Shown here one piece after another: positions 15,884-25,865 of a DNA stretch of 64,000 nucleotides. The first letter of the stretch is position 1. Every line of letters begins with the position of its first letter. Position numbers and translations under genes: made by a program. Where the stretch lies: assembly GCF_000497045.1 (NCBI RefSeq), contig NW_015961981.1:560401-624400 (forward strand). Direction: 5' to 3'. The notes beneath the pieces are model-generated. The model was not told where the DNA came from. It did no database searches and saw nothing but the letters and a program-made list of their open reading frames with translations. Source of the stretch: Kalmanozyma brasiliensis GHG001. Its lineage: Eukaryota > Basidiomycota > Ustilaginomycetes > Ustilaginales.

Positions 15884-18421
15884 TCAAGCAAAGCTGAACA
15901 ACCGAGCGCAAACATCATGCGTACCCGTCTGATCGACCTTCCTCTTCTTTGCCCTCTCCTCCCTCTTCAGCTCCTCGATCGCCTCTCTTGCCTCCTTCTC
16001 GTCCTCATCCTCATCCTCCTCGCCATCGGTCAGTCCGAGCTTGCGTTTGCGCTCCTCGCGCTCCCTTTCCACCTCGGCCTCCTCCTCCTGTTCGGCCGCG
16101 CGGAGGCTCTGCTGTGCGCGCACGCGCCCTGATTCGGAGGGGAAGATGTCAACGCGGTTCGCGGCGGTGCTGTCGCTCGAGCCGCCAGCGCCGAAGCCGC
16201 CGGGCAGGCTGTACGCCAGCGCTGGGGCGAAGCGCTGTCGCCCCTCCGCAGACCGGAGCGTCTTCTTCGTCTCCGTCTCGAACAGCGTCCCGTACGTGAT
16301 ATCGAGGAAGTCATCGAGGCTGTATCGCTCGCGCGTGAACGGTTCCGCCAGAATCTTGGCCAGACTCGTCACCGAGCCGAGATAGTGAGCTTCCCCAGGT
16401 GCGACGTCGTCGGTATCCACGGCGGGTCCTCCACTGTTGCCCTTTGCAACGGCTGCGGCGCCGAACGAAGCCAGCTCCCAGAGCGAGCTCTCCAGCGCAT
16501 TGGTCTTGAGCGGATCCGTCTCGTCTGCGTCAAACGGATCGGCGACACCGCTGGGCCCAATATTGAGTCGATCGCCATCCCATTCCCTATGCACCATCGA
16601 CATGCATCGAGGATGTCGCTTCAGGAGGTTGTAGACGAACGGCACCACCGACGCGATCGCAGCCGGCGGCGCGCGAAGACTGAGTCGCGACAGTCGCTTG
16701 GCGAAACTCGCTACCAAGGTAGACGACAAATGCGTCGAGGAGAGGAACGTCTCGAGCAGTCGCAAGAACCGCGCTCGGTACTTCATGTGCAGGACGGACG
16801 CGTCGAGCATGGCGTAGAGTCGAGTGTAGAACTGCGGGTAGTCGAGGTTGTGCTTGGTGACGAGAGTGAAGATGGCGTTGAGCGCGAGGAGGGCGGTGGC
16901 GCCGCGTGAGTCGAGACACGAGACGAGGAAGTCGTGCAGCATGGAAGGCTTGGTCAAGTGAGGGAGGATCTGGGCGTGCAAGCGGACAAGGACTTCGTGC
17001 GTGGCAGCCAGGCTGAGCTCGCCACCGACCAGCGAGCCCTTCGGGACGCCAGCAGCAGCAGCTGACTCCTCAGTCTGACGACGTGGCAGAAGGAGGTCGA
17101 GCCAAGCAGTCGAGAAAGCGGACCGCTGCGCCCCAATGTGATGCAGAGCTTCGTGGAACGTCCTTTGTCTGCGTTTGCTCGCGCTCGCCGATCGAGCAGC
17201 CGATCCGAGCCCGCCGACGGACTTCTTCTCTGCCGCTCGTCGCTGCTCATCTGAGGTGGCGCCTGCCCGAACCTCGCCCTCATCACCTGAGTCGGAGAAC
17301 CATCCGGCCATGTCGTCTTCGTCCTCCTCTTCCGCTTCCGAGTCTCCGTCATCGACCACTTTCTTCCCGTTGGTGATGCCACCTGCAGCCTTGCTCTTCT
17401 TCTTCTTTTTGCTGCCGATACCGCCTGATGGGGACTTGGAAAGCTCATCGACCAAGAAGTTGTTGAGATCGCCTGCACTTGTCGGGATAGCAGTAAGCCG
17501 GATGAGAAGCGCCAAGGTGTGCGCTCGAAGCTGAGTGTTGCCGGCGATGCTAGGCGAAGGCTTGCGCAGAGCCAGGCTGATCTCTCGCAAAGTGGCGAAA
17601 CGGACATCGTCGTACTCTTCGAGCCCATTTTCTAGGAACTTGCTTCGAACGTCTTCGTGGATGCCAGAGTCGACACGCACGACCTTGTGCCTCGTGCCTG
17701 CTTCTCCAGACCCGAGCTTCGAGAGGCTGGGCGGGCCTGCGATCAGAGCAAGTGTGAGCGCACGCCAAGGCGAAAGCGACCACAAGGCGGTGATTGGCAG
17801 CGATTCCGACGGGGCTGCGTCCTTCTTGCTGCTGCTGGACGCTGCTCTTGCTTGATCCCTGGCAGCAGAGGCAGCAGCCGTGATTCGTGATAGAGAAGAC
17901 GACGCAGCAGTCTGCAGCTCGAACAACATCTGCAAAGCCTCGAGACGAAGACCCTCGACCTCGTGACCGAGCAGGCCACAGAGCAGTTCGATCGTCTCGT
18001 TCCAGCGCATCCTGATCCAGTCTTCCACCTTGTTCTGAGCTTCCTTTGCCTTCGCCGACGTTCCGTTGTCGACTTTGTTGCCAGCCTTGGCACCGTAGGA
18101 CAGGATGTATCCGTCCTGGTCAACGTCCTTGTCGAAAGGGATCCTGTTCTCGCTGCTGAGCGACTTCATCGCCCTGACGAGCACGAGAGCTGCGCGGTGA
18201 AGTGCGACAGCTGCATCCTTCTTCTCCTTTGACGAGCGGTCTGACCCCACTCTGACGAGCTTCTTGGACAGCGTGAGGAGGTCGGAGAGAGGGTTGAGGT
18301 CGGAAGAGGACAGCAATGCTGACTGAAGCGCCTGAACCTGCTCAAGGGCAGAGGTCGTGCTGGAGCCCGAGGCGCCATTCGTGCTGGACACAGCCTTTTT
18401 CGCGGAAGGTGCCTTCGCCAT
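15884..18421 (-). CDS. NOC4: Nucleolar complex protein 4 (NOC4)
   Basis: NOC4 works with NOP14 in the small-subunit processome and is needed for 40S assembly and export. The conserved CBF/Mak21 block is clear: ALLALNAIFTLVTKHNLDYP, FYTRLYAMLDASVLHMKYRA, FLRLLETFLSSTHL and VPFVYNLLKRHPRCMSMVHRE, all strongly matching NOC4. Start at 18421 (MAKAPSAKK); the frame continues upstream but reads as leader. At 845 residues it is longer than the yeast protein (552), with Ser/Lys/Glu-rich inserts (for example SKKKKKSKAAGG and a run of acidic residues near EAEEEDEDDMAGW) and a K/E-rich C-terminal helix. A short intron near the 3' end (GTACGC donor) is possible but not needed. Confidence 0.92.
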   Translation of the reverse strand: MAKAPSAKKAVSSTNGASGSSTTSALEQVQALQSALLSSSDLNPLSDLLTLSKKLVRVGSDRSSKEKKDAAVALHRAALVLVRAMKSLSSENRIPFDKDVDQDGYILSYGAKAGNKVDNGTSAKAKEAQNKVEDWIRMRWNETIELLCGLLGHEVEGLRLEALQMLFELQTAASSSLSRITAAASAARDQARAASSSSKKDAAPSESLPITALWSLSPWRALTLALIAGPPSLSKLGSGEAGTRHKVVRVDSGIHEDVRSKFLENGLEEYDDVRFATLREISLALRKPSPSIAGNTQLRAHTLALLIRLTAIPTSAGDLNNFLVDELSKSPSGGIGSKKKKKSKAAGGITNGKKVVDDGDSEAEEEDEDDMAGWFSDSGDEGEVRAGATSDEQRRAAEKKSVGGLGSAARSASASKRRQRTFHEALHHIGAQRSAFSTAWLDLLLPRRQTEESAAAAGVPKGSLVGGELSLAATHEVLVRLHAQILPHLTKPSMLHDFLVSCLDSRGATALLALNAIFTLVTKHNLDYPQFYTRLYAMLDASVLHMKYRARFLRLLETFLSSTHLSSTLVASFAKRLSRLSLRAPPAAIASVVPFVYNLLKRHPRCMSMVHREWDGDRLNIGPSGVADPFDADETDPLKTNALESSLWELASFGAAAVAKGNSGGPAVDTDDVAPGEAHYLGSVTSLAKILAEPFTRERYSLDDFLDITYGTLFETETKKTLRSAEGRQRFAPALAYSLPGGFGAGGSSDSTAANRVDIFPSESGRVRAQQSLRAAEQEEEAEVEREREERKRKLGLTDGEEDEDEDEKEAREAIEELKREERAKKRKVDQTGTHDVCARLFSFA

Positions 18422-18915
18422 CTTCACGGATTGAGATGGTTGCAACGGCCTTGATGTCGAGGTGAATGGTGATGGTGAAGCAGTCGAGAAAGAGTTGCAA
18501 GCACGCTGCTTCTGTGGGGTTGAAATTTTTCTGTGGAGCCGCTCGAGAAGAAATGGAAAAAATTGAGTTGACGGTTCGGATTTCGGACAGGGTCCTGGCA
18601 CGAGCACGGCGGCCACACATGCAGGCCGGCGAGCTGATGGTGGCTCACCCACGCTCTCTGACTCCAGCCCACGCTCATCATCGGTGCTGTTCCCGACCTT
18701 TCACATCACTCACGCGGGCCACAAGTTAGACGAACGATGCAAGAGACTTCAACATTGATTGAAAGGACAGATGCGAGATGACAATGCGACGGCCAAGGTG
18801 TCACCAGGACGACCGAGATACTGATTAGTGGCGAATAGTAAGTGTGATGAGACGTGCTAGATGCGAGATACACGCGAGGATTTGACTACCGGGCATGGCC
18901 GATACAAGCATCGCT
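18422..18915. other. Intergenic region between NOC4 start and kpp6 stop
   Basis: 494 bp holding the NOC4 promoter and leader and the kpp6 3' flank. No further feature seen. Confidence 0.4.
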
Positions 18916-20613
18916 TCAGCGAAGAAGCGGCTGGAACTCCTGCACCTGGTACCAAAGCTCCTTGCGCAGATCCTCCTTGGTGATGCTCTCCTTCTGCATG
19001 TCAAAGTAGAAGAAGTCCGGGTCGAGCCTGGGTGCGCCGGGCTCGTCGTCGGGGTCGTGGTAAGCCGCGAGGTACGGGTGCGACAGACACTCTTCCACGG
19101 ACAGGCGATTGCGCGGGTCGAAGGTGAGCGTCTTCTCGAGGAAGTCGATCGCTTCCGGCGAGGCTTTCGGGAAAAGCGTGCGGAAGTCCCGACGCTTGCG
19201 CATGGGCATGGAGCGGATGTAGTCGCGCGATCGTCGGCTGTTGATGTTGTGAAACTCCTCGATGGTGGGCGTTCCGAGGACGTCGAGGATGAGCGAGAGC
19301 TGCTGGTGGTAGTCCCGGCCGGGGAAGAGAGGTCGACCGGTGAGCATCTCAGCGAGGATGCAGCCGACAGCCCAGATATCGATGGCTTTGGTATACTGCT
19401 TGAAGGTGAGCATGATCTCAGGAGCGCGATACCATCGAGTGGCGACGTACTCGGTCATGAAGCCAGTATCCTGGTCCGCAGTGAGCACCGAGCGCGCCAG
19501 ACCAAAGTCGCAGACCTTGAGGTCGCAGTTGGCGTTGAGCAGCACGTTGCTCGGCTTTAGATCGCGATGAATCACATCGGCGCAGTGCATGGGCTTGAGA
19601 GCACGCAGAGTCTGATACGTAAAGTACTGACAGTGGTCATCCGACAGCTCTTGAGTGCGGATCACGCGATGCAGGTCCGTCTCCATGAGTTCTTGAACGA
19701 GATAGACCTCGGTGAAGGCCTCGTAGGTGCTGGGCTTGATAATGTCGAGGATGCTGATGATGTTCTCCGAGACGTCGCATTCCTGGAAGAAGCGGAGCAG
19801 CTTGAGCTCGCGCAAGGTGCGCAGAGCAAACATCTGATGCTCGAACGGCTGGATCTTCTTGATGGCCACCTTCTGCCCCGTGGCTCGATGGATGGCGCTG
19901 CATACGACGCCGTAAGCACCTTCGCCGATGATCTCGCAGACTTTGTACTTGCTACCGACGCGGAAGCTGATCGAGTTTTTGTGTTTGTCGTTCCGCGAGA
20001 CAGAGTGCGAGGGATCCGCAGCAGGAGCGCGCGTGGGAGCAGGATTGTTGTTGGCGTGCGGCGTGGCCGTAGCAGGGTCCGTGGCAGCATCGACCGATTG
20101 GTTTGACATTTGTGGGAGATGCGATGGTTGAGATGGCATGCCAGGTATGTAATTGCCAACGTGATACGAGTCGGCAGAAGCACGCGCCGGTTTCGCGATG
20201 GTGGCCATGTCGAATTGAATGTCGTCCGCATCGTGTGGCGGTGTGGAAGGCGCATCGGTGGACGATGAAGCCAACGATTCGACCGAGGATATCGAGTGGG
20301 ATTTGGACGGCGGTCGATGGGAGTGAGTGGTCACCGACACGGCAGAAACGCCCGATGCCGCAACCGCGGGTGCGTACGGGGCGCGATGGTCAAAGGGTCG
20401 AGAGAGTGGCATTGTCGAAGTGTTGCAAGAAGCGGTCGCAGACGTAGATGCGCATGCGTCAAAGTCGGTGATGGTGCACGGATACGAAGTTGCATCGCAG
20501 CACGCAGAAGGAAGGTTGGCGATGGTCATGTTGGAGAGGTCGTATGGAAGCGCGGTGTCGGATGGGGAGCCGAGGTCGTCGAGGAAGACACGAGTGTTGT
20601 CGACGTGAGCCAT
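18916..20613 (-). CDS. kpp6: Kpp6-type MAP kinase with N-terminal extension
   Basis: An ERK-type MAP kinase of 565 residues in the Fus3/Kss1/Kpp2 group. The kinase domain begins near residue 222: glycine loop GEGAYGVV (230-237), catalytic lysine in AIKKI (K252), HRDLKPSN (349-356), DFG (369-371), activation lip TEY (T387-Y389), then VATRWYRAPE. All catalytic residues are intact. Before it lie about 220 residues of disordered S/T/P/H-rich sequence. Fus3-type kinases normally lack this, whereas U. maydis Kpp6, which is needed for appressoria to penetrate the plant, is known for an unusual N-terminal extension. That is why I prefer Kpp6 over Kpp2 (about 354 residues). A perfect pheromone response element lies 304 bp upstream of the ATG. 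Confidence 0.85.
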   Translation of the reverse strand: MAHVDNTRVFLDDLGSPSDTALPYDLSNMTIANLPSACCDATSYPCTITDFDACASTSATASCNTSTMPLSRPFDHRAPYAPAVAASGVSAVSVTTHSHRPPSKSHSISSVESLASSSTDAPSTPPHDADDIQFDMATIAKPARASADSYHVGNYIPGMPSQPSHLPQMSNQSVDAATDPATATPHANNNPAPTRAPAADPSHSVSRNDKHKNSISFRVGSKYKVCEIIGEGAYGVVCSAIHRATGQKVAIKKIQPFEHQMFALRTLRELKLLRFFQECDVSENIISILDIIKPSTYEAFTEVYLVQELMETDLHRVIRTQELSDDHCQYFTYQTLRALKPMHCADVIHRDLKPSNVLLNANCDLKVCDFGLARSVLTADQDTGFMTEYVATRWYRAPEIMLTFKQYTKAIDIWAVGCILAEMLTGRPLFPGRDYHQQLSLILDVLGTPTIEEFHNINSRRSRDYIRSMPMRKRRDFRTLFPKASPEAIDFLEKTLTFDPRNRLSVEECLSHPYLAAYHDPDDEPGAPRLDPDFFYFDMQKESITKEDLRKELWYQVQEFQPLLR

Positions 20614-22393
20614 GGTTGCAGCCGAATGCGAGGAGGGAGGATAGGAAAAGGTAGAGGTGTGTCAGAATCGACGAAGCGATTGTAGCGTCCAGGCGGCTCG
20701 GCTGGGCAGATGCGAGAAGGGGATCACAAGGATGACGACGAGAGGGCGGTCGAAGTCTATATACGATCGGCGTCGCGAGTGATGCAATGGCAGCGAAGTT
20801 GTCGTCTGAGAGTAGCTTCGAGATCGACTCGAAGTGGGGGTGTAGCAAGCAGAGCCAGACTATGCACGGAAGAGGCGAGAGCGGGAGAGACAAAGGAAGC
20901 AGAGGGGTTGCCGCAAACAAAGGGATCAAGAAAACGCTCTTCTTATAAGAAGAAGGACAGCTCCTGCATGAGCCTGTCTGGCGGCAAGCCGTTCTTGGCC
21001 AGAGCGACGCATGAGAAGTGTGGAAGACCACCTGTCCACGGGATCTAGGGTCCAGTGTCACGGCAACTCCGTTCGCAAAGGTGGACCCCGTCACCTCGTC
21101 GGGTTGCTGCCGCGTGCTGCGCCACGGCTGAGTGTAGCGATGCTAGCCACGGTATCTGACAACCGACTGTCGGCGCTGAGCCTAAACGTAACGCCACAAG
21201 CGCAATAGCCCGAAAAAGAGGTGCACTCAGCTCTTCCGTGCGAACTTTATTTCTGCCGACGAGCCTGTGAAGCGAGCTGGCCCAAGCGGACTAGCCTGTC
21301 GCAGGCATACATCGGCCCGCACAGCGACTGCATCGCGACAGAGCCCATCACCGAGCAGGGGCGAATCTCCAACCGGGACGCACGACAACCATGTGGCCGT
21401 ATGTACGCCTTCCACCACGAACGGGGGCCAGCAAGCGCTAACTGTGCAGCGAGAAGGGGCCTGTGGTAAGGCCCCCAAGCTCGGTGCTGAGATGCACTGC
21501 AATTGGCTGCGCAGCTCGATGAGAGCTGGCAAAGAAAGGGAGAATCCACGTCTCGGCTGCAGCTCCGCAGGCCACTTTGACAGCTGAGGCGCAACCGAAG
21601 CGGGCGCAAGAAGAAGCGTCGGCGCCATTTCGACGCGGACCCTGCATGCCCGCATTCCAACACTGAAACCAACCAACAAAAATCTGGGACACGAGGACAA
21701 GCCAACTTCCAAAGTCCGACACTTTGCAAGCCTTCGCCCATTTGCCAGCAGCGAGGAGGCGGGTTGTGCGGGTCGTAAACTTGAGCTTACGACTCGCTTG
21801 CTTCTCCTTCCCGACTGCGACTTTAGCCGAGCGGAAGCATGAAAGTGCCGACGCGGTGGACGGGCTGTGTCGCTCGCTCTGCAGAAGGGCGTGCTGCAAG
21901 GGGCACGTGCATTGCTTCTCGGCCAGCAGAGACGCAGCATCGGACCAGCTTAGCGACATCTCCTTGCTTGACGAAGTGGTGAGTTCTTGTCGACTGTACG
22001 CCAACGTGCAGACCGATGGAAGCGCAGAACTTGAAAGGCTGACAACGGCCAAGGGACGAGCGTGAGATAGCTGTTGCAACTGTCTCTACCTCTGCCTTGC
22101 CAGGTTGCGATGAATGCTGCTCGGCATGCTCGACAGAGCCTAAAGAGACTCGAAGCCGAGCCACCGATCCAAGGGCACGCAGAGGCGCGTTTGAGCGTGT
22201 GCATAGCAAAAGCAGGGTGACGACCCCTTTCTGCCACGATGCCACTTTTTTTCTCAAGGCGAGAGCGAAAAAAGAGGGTCCAGCCACCGCTTTGCGTCAC
22301 GGTTTTCGGGGCACGGCGGGCTCACCGACAGGTCACCAAAGCTCTGCAAAGGCGTTCCTGGCTGGTTTGCGCCATCACGACCGACGCTTCTGG
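20614..22393. other. Long upstream region of kpp6
   Basis: About 1.8 kb without a gene I can support, between the kpp6 start and the unknown gene on the right. It has a TATATA at about 20758-20763 and an ACAAAGGGA site. Several open frames occur on both strands, but none has convincing composition. It could also hold a 5' untranslated exon or a non-coding RNA. Confidence 0.5.
20917..20925. promoter_or_regulatory. Pheromone response element (ACAAAGGGA)
   Basis: Exact ACAAAGGGA on the plus strand, 304 bp upstream of the kpp6 ATG. In U. maydis this is the known PRE bound by the HMG factor Prf1 in mating-type and pheromone genes. A weaker ACAAAGGAA is about 30 bp away at 20889. Confidence 0.6.
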
Positions 22394-23153
22394 TCAGCAT
22401 GTGACGCCGAGAAGAAAGCTGCATCGCTGACATCGCACATCGGCATCGCCGATCCGATCACGGGCCGCAATTCTTCCCACGCATCTGACGTCGCCTCGAC
22501 CCGATACAGAATCACCATGGACCGAGACCCTGAGAGAGAGAGAGAGAGCGGGAAAGCGTCGCCATCCCGTCGTCATCCTGCTGCACCTTGATCGAAAGGA
22601 GAACTTACCGCACTTTTCGGACGGTCGGGTTGGAGGCAGCGTCGCTGGTCGCTTCGGCCGTCGTATTCGTTGGTGGCCCGACTTCGGCACTCTTGCCTTT
22701 GCTGATACCATTGTCGGTAGCCTCAATGGCCGCATCGACGACAGGCGCAATGACCGGAACGGTCTCGTCGACCAGCATGTCCACTAGGGAGCTAGTTGGC
22801 ACGTCGGTGGTTGCGATAGTTGTGTGAGAAGGCTGAACCTCGGGGACTTGCTGGTGCTGCTGCGCGGGCTGGTGACTGGTGGGGACGGCCGCTTTGCCGT
22901 TGTCTCTGCTTCTGTAAGCACTGTGCTTGTTGTCGAAGGAAGGGTTTTGAAAGATAGATATAGAAGACTGGCGATGATGGTACGCAGCTGAAGGAGGAGG
23001 AGGTTGCTGTAAAGTACCTAGCTGGGCAGCGCCGGGGACGTGGGTCTGAGCTACAGCTGAGGAAGGAAACATCTCTACCGTCCCCACCACCTCACCCACA
23101 CTCTGAGGTTGATCCGCTCCGATCGGAGCTTGATCCCTGTCGAGCCTGCTCAT
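22394..23153 (-). CDS. Unknown disordered protein, two exons proposed
   Basis: Exon 1 is 23153-22609, from the ATG of MSRLDRDQAP; the frame is open upstream but reads as leader. A canonical GTAAGT donor follows. The nearest good acceptor is a CTCTCTCTCTCAG tract ending at 22530, which gives exon 2 as 22529-22394 in frame and a 226-residue product. Exon 1 codes for a polar Q/S/P/H/T-rich protein without a visible domain. Exon 2 adds a short Arg/Cys-rich tail (RCQRCSFLLGVTC), which is not very protein-like, so the 3' end is uncertain. An ACAAAGGGC at 23248-23256 lies about 100 bp upstream of the start and is one base off a PRE. Confidence 0.45.
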
Positions 23154-23844
23154 CGTCAAGCTTTGATGATGAGGAGATGAGGTTGGAGGGACGAGTCTGA
23201 GAAACAGAACTAGCTTTGCGGACAGTGAAGGAGAAGGAAGGAGGAGGACAAAGGGCGCGTGAACAAGGGCGTTCCAGATGAGACTATGTCCTCGCTGGAG
23301 TGACCAAGGGGTTCCGACATAGACTTTAGGCCCTGACTTGGAGCCTGAGCTAAGGTGAAAAAGTTTGTCCCTCCAGTCTGAGTGTCGAATCAGAAGCTCA
23401 CACCTCATCGTTGCTGAGAACTCGGGTGGGCGACATGCTCATTGTGAATGCCGACCCTGCCGCTTGCAGCTTAATGAGGGAGATGCAGTATCTCTGGACC
23501 CGTTCGGTGCCAGCACGGATGAAGGTCGGAGCTCATAAGCCCGTCTTTCCTCCCTCAGTCACACTACATTCGGCAATGGGGGATCACGTGGCTGCTTCAG
23601 CCTGTCGAGGCGTACGACCGATCTTGATGGCAGGAGAGCCCCGCATATGGAGAGTATGAGTCCCTGTGCACGGTCGTTTGCTTCTCACCACACATCCCGA
23701 CATCGACTTTATGAGCTGTGGGCACCCCTGCATATTTCAGCCTCCCAGTCGCAATCAAAAATGAAATGCAAGAAGCACAGACCTGAAGGGGCAGAGTCGA
23801 GCTCAGTTGGAAGACAGGACACGATCGGATCGACATAAATCGGC

Positions 23845-25407
23845 CTAGAACCGAATCACCTCGCCCACCTCCTCCTCCGACTCGCGTCCTTTAGCTGTGA
23901 CATCGCTGAGCCCACCCACGGACGAGCGATCCTCCCCCGGACACTCCGCACCATGAACAGTCGAGCCAGTGCTCATCGGCCACCTCCTCACAGAATCTAC
24001 ACTCACAGTGGCACTGCGCTGACGGACGCTCTCCGGACCGGACCTCCTCGGCGACAGCGCCGAGGATCTGCACGGCGAGTGATCCTGCCAAGGTGGCGTC
24101 CAAGCGGCCTCCGCATCGTCCGGGACGAACGGCAAGCGATGCGAACCAGCCATGTAGGCGTACTCGAACGCCGAGTGCGGCGGTGAGCCCTGCACGTCTC
24201 GTTCATCCTGGTGGGGCTTCGAGCTCCCGCGCCAATTGAGAGGAACATTAATCCGTGGTACCTTTTCGATGGACGGAGGCGTAGATGGATCATACGAGGA
24301 CGATGCGGTATCACGCAAACTCGTGTCCACCGTCTCGCTGACTCGCCTTGAGGAATGTCTGGCCTCCCTTTTGGCGGGAAAGAGAGCTTCTTCGTTGAGC
24401 CGGATCTGTGATCGCCGGATCTTCTGAAACAGGCTGCCCGTCTTTGGGAAGCCCAAGCTGCGACGATCGCCCCTGTCCTGCGCGTCGATTTTGGTCGGCG
24501 AAAGGGTCATTTCGAGCTGGCTCGGCAGCGATGCCCGTATGTCATCGTCGGGATGATTGGACGCACGCCTGTGATGCTTGAGATAGTAGCTGAGACAGCG
24601 ATCAATTTGCGCGTCGTCGTCGTCGGCCGTCTTCTCGGCGATTTCGATGCTTGGCTTGCGAATGGTCGCAGCCTCTCTGTCCCGAAGCTGGATTTGGTCC
24701 GCTTCTAGCGGCTCTATTCGACGCCTCATCGGATGGTGTGGTGGCATTTCGATCTGAACGGCACCATGAACAGGCACCGGTGGCTGCTCGTGCTTCGCGA
24801 CAGGCGGCTGTTCTCGTTGATGACCCTGCGATGCAGTATGGTAGCTGTGATTGCTTTCGTCGTCCGGATAGTCGCTGGAATCTGGACGTTTCGTGGGGCC
24901 GGCGGATGTGTTTCCGATGCCCTTGGCGAATCGGACCGTCTTACTCTTCGTCGCCTCCTTCTTGCGATGCCCACACCAGTAGACGACAGCCCCGATGATC
25001 AGAAGGAGGAGCATCAAGCCACCAAGAATAGCTCCGGCTAGGATGGCTAGATTAGGCTTGGCGCTGTGATGCTCACGACTGGTGCCTGCGCTGCTTGCAT
25101 TCGGTAGGGATGCCGCTGATGGAGATGGTGCGACGCTTATCGGTGGTTCGTTGAGAGGCGAGGCAGCCTGTGGCTGAGAGGTGGTTGGACTGGGCACCAC
25201 GGCCGATCGCACTGCAGTCATGCTTGTTCCGGCGAAAACCGAGCTGACAGACGCGAAAGAGGCATGCGAGGACGGAGATCGATGGTGCTTCGAGTGTTGA
25301 CCACGCTGCTTATGGTTCCGTGGCTGTCGGTACAGTCGTGGTCGAGCATCCGGCTTCGTCGAGGTCGTGTCGGTCTGCATTGCATCTCGAGGCAGGCATA
25401 GGTCCAT
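23845..25407 (-). CDS. Single-span membrane protein, Ser-rich, unknown
   Basis: 520 residues from the first true ATG (25407; another at 25380). One clear membrane span, LAILAGAILGGLMLLLLIIGA and on (about residues 120-144), is followed by a basic HRKKEATKSK, which favours an outside N-terminus and a cytosolic C-terminus. The N-terminal part is S/T/P/A-rich, as in fungal wall sensors of the Mid2/Wsc type. The C-terminal tail of about 370 residues is polar and disordered, with several SP/RR motifs. I see no signal peptide at this N-terminus, so an upstream coding exon is possible or the span is a signal anchor. Divergent from the D-aminoacyl-tRNA deacylase gene, 458 bp apart. I do not claim a function. 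Confidence 0.68.
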   Translation of the reverse strand: MDLCLPRDAMQTDTTSTKPDARPRLYRQPRNHKQRGQHSKHHRSPSSHASFASVSSVFAGTSMTAVRSAVVPSPTTSQPQAASPLNEPPISVAPSPSAASLPNASSAGTSREHHSAKPNLAILAGAILGGLMLLLLIIGAVVYWCGHRKKEATKSKTVRFAKGIGNTSAGPTKRPDSSDYPDDESNHSYHTASQGHQREQPPVAKHEQPPVPVHGAVQIEMPPHHPMRRRIEPLEADQIQLRDREAATIRKPSIEIAEKTADDDDAQIDRCLSYYLKHHRRASNHPDDDIRASLPSQLEMTLSPTKIDAQDRGDRRSLGFPKTGSLFQKIRRSQIRLNEEALFPAKREARHSSRRVSETVDTSLRDTASSSYDPSTPPSIEKVPRINVPLNWRGSSKPHQDERDVQGSPPHSAFEYAYMAGSHRLPFVPDDAEAAWTPPWQDHSPCRSSALSPRRSGPESVRQRSATVSVDSVRRWPMSTGSTVHGAECPGEDRSSVGGLSDVTAKGRESEEEVGEVIRF

Positions 25408-25865
25408 AGAGCATACAAAATTTTGCAAGTCGGTCGAAGAAGACGAGCATAGCGTCTGCTCTGGCTGCTAACACCCTTCCGCCGGATCGCTGTGCATGTA
25501 TGTGGGCTGTTCATCGTTGGTGCCACAGCTCCGTGGCTTGAATGAGGGTGCCAATGCGAGGTGGGTGTTCACCTGCATCGAGAGCAGCGACCTTCATTTC
25601 GGTCCATTCTCGTCGGTCCCGATGACATGCAGCTTGCCTCATCTTTGACAATGGCAAAGTGGTGGGATCTTGATCGTGTTGGTTGATGATGAAGGTGAGA
25701 GTTCGAGTTCAACAAGGGTTTTGCTCGGCGAATTGTCCGGTGCGTCTGCGGCAATTTAGCCGTGTCGGGAAGAAAGGTGATACGGCTACGATCCGTCAGC
25801 CGCAAACCCGAACTTGCACTTCCGTCATCTTCAGATCTGTCACTGCAGCTCTCGTCTCAGCAACA

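Noticed and set aside
22533..22549. GA microsatellite as a regulatory GAGA element
   Set aside because: On the minus strand it reads as the CT-rich tract just before an AG, better explained as an intron acceptor.
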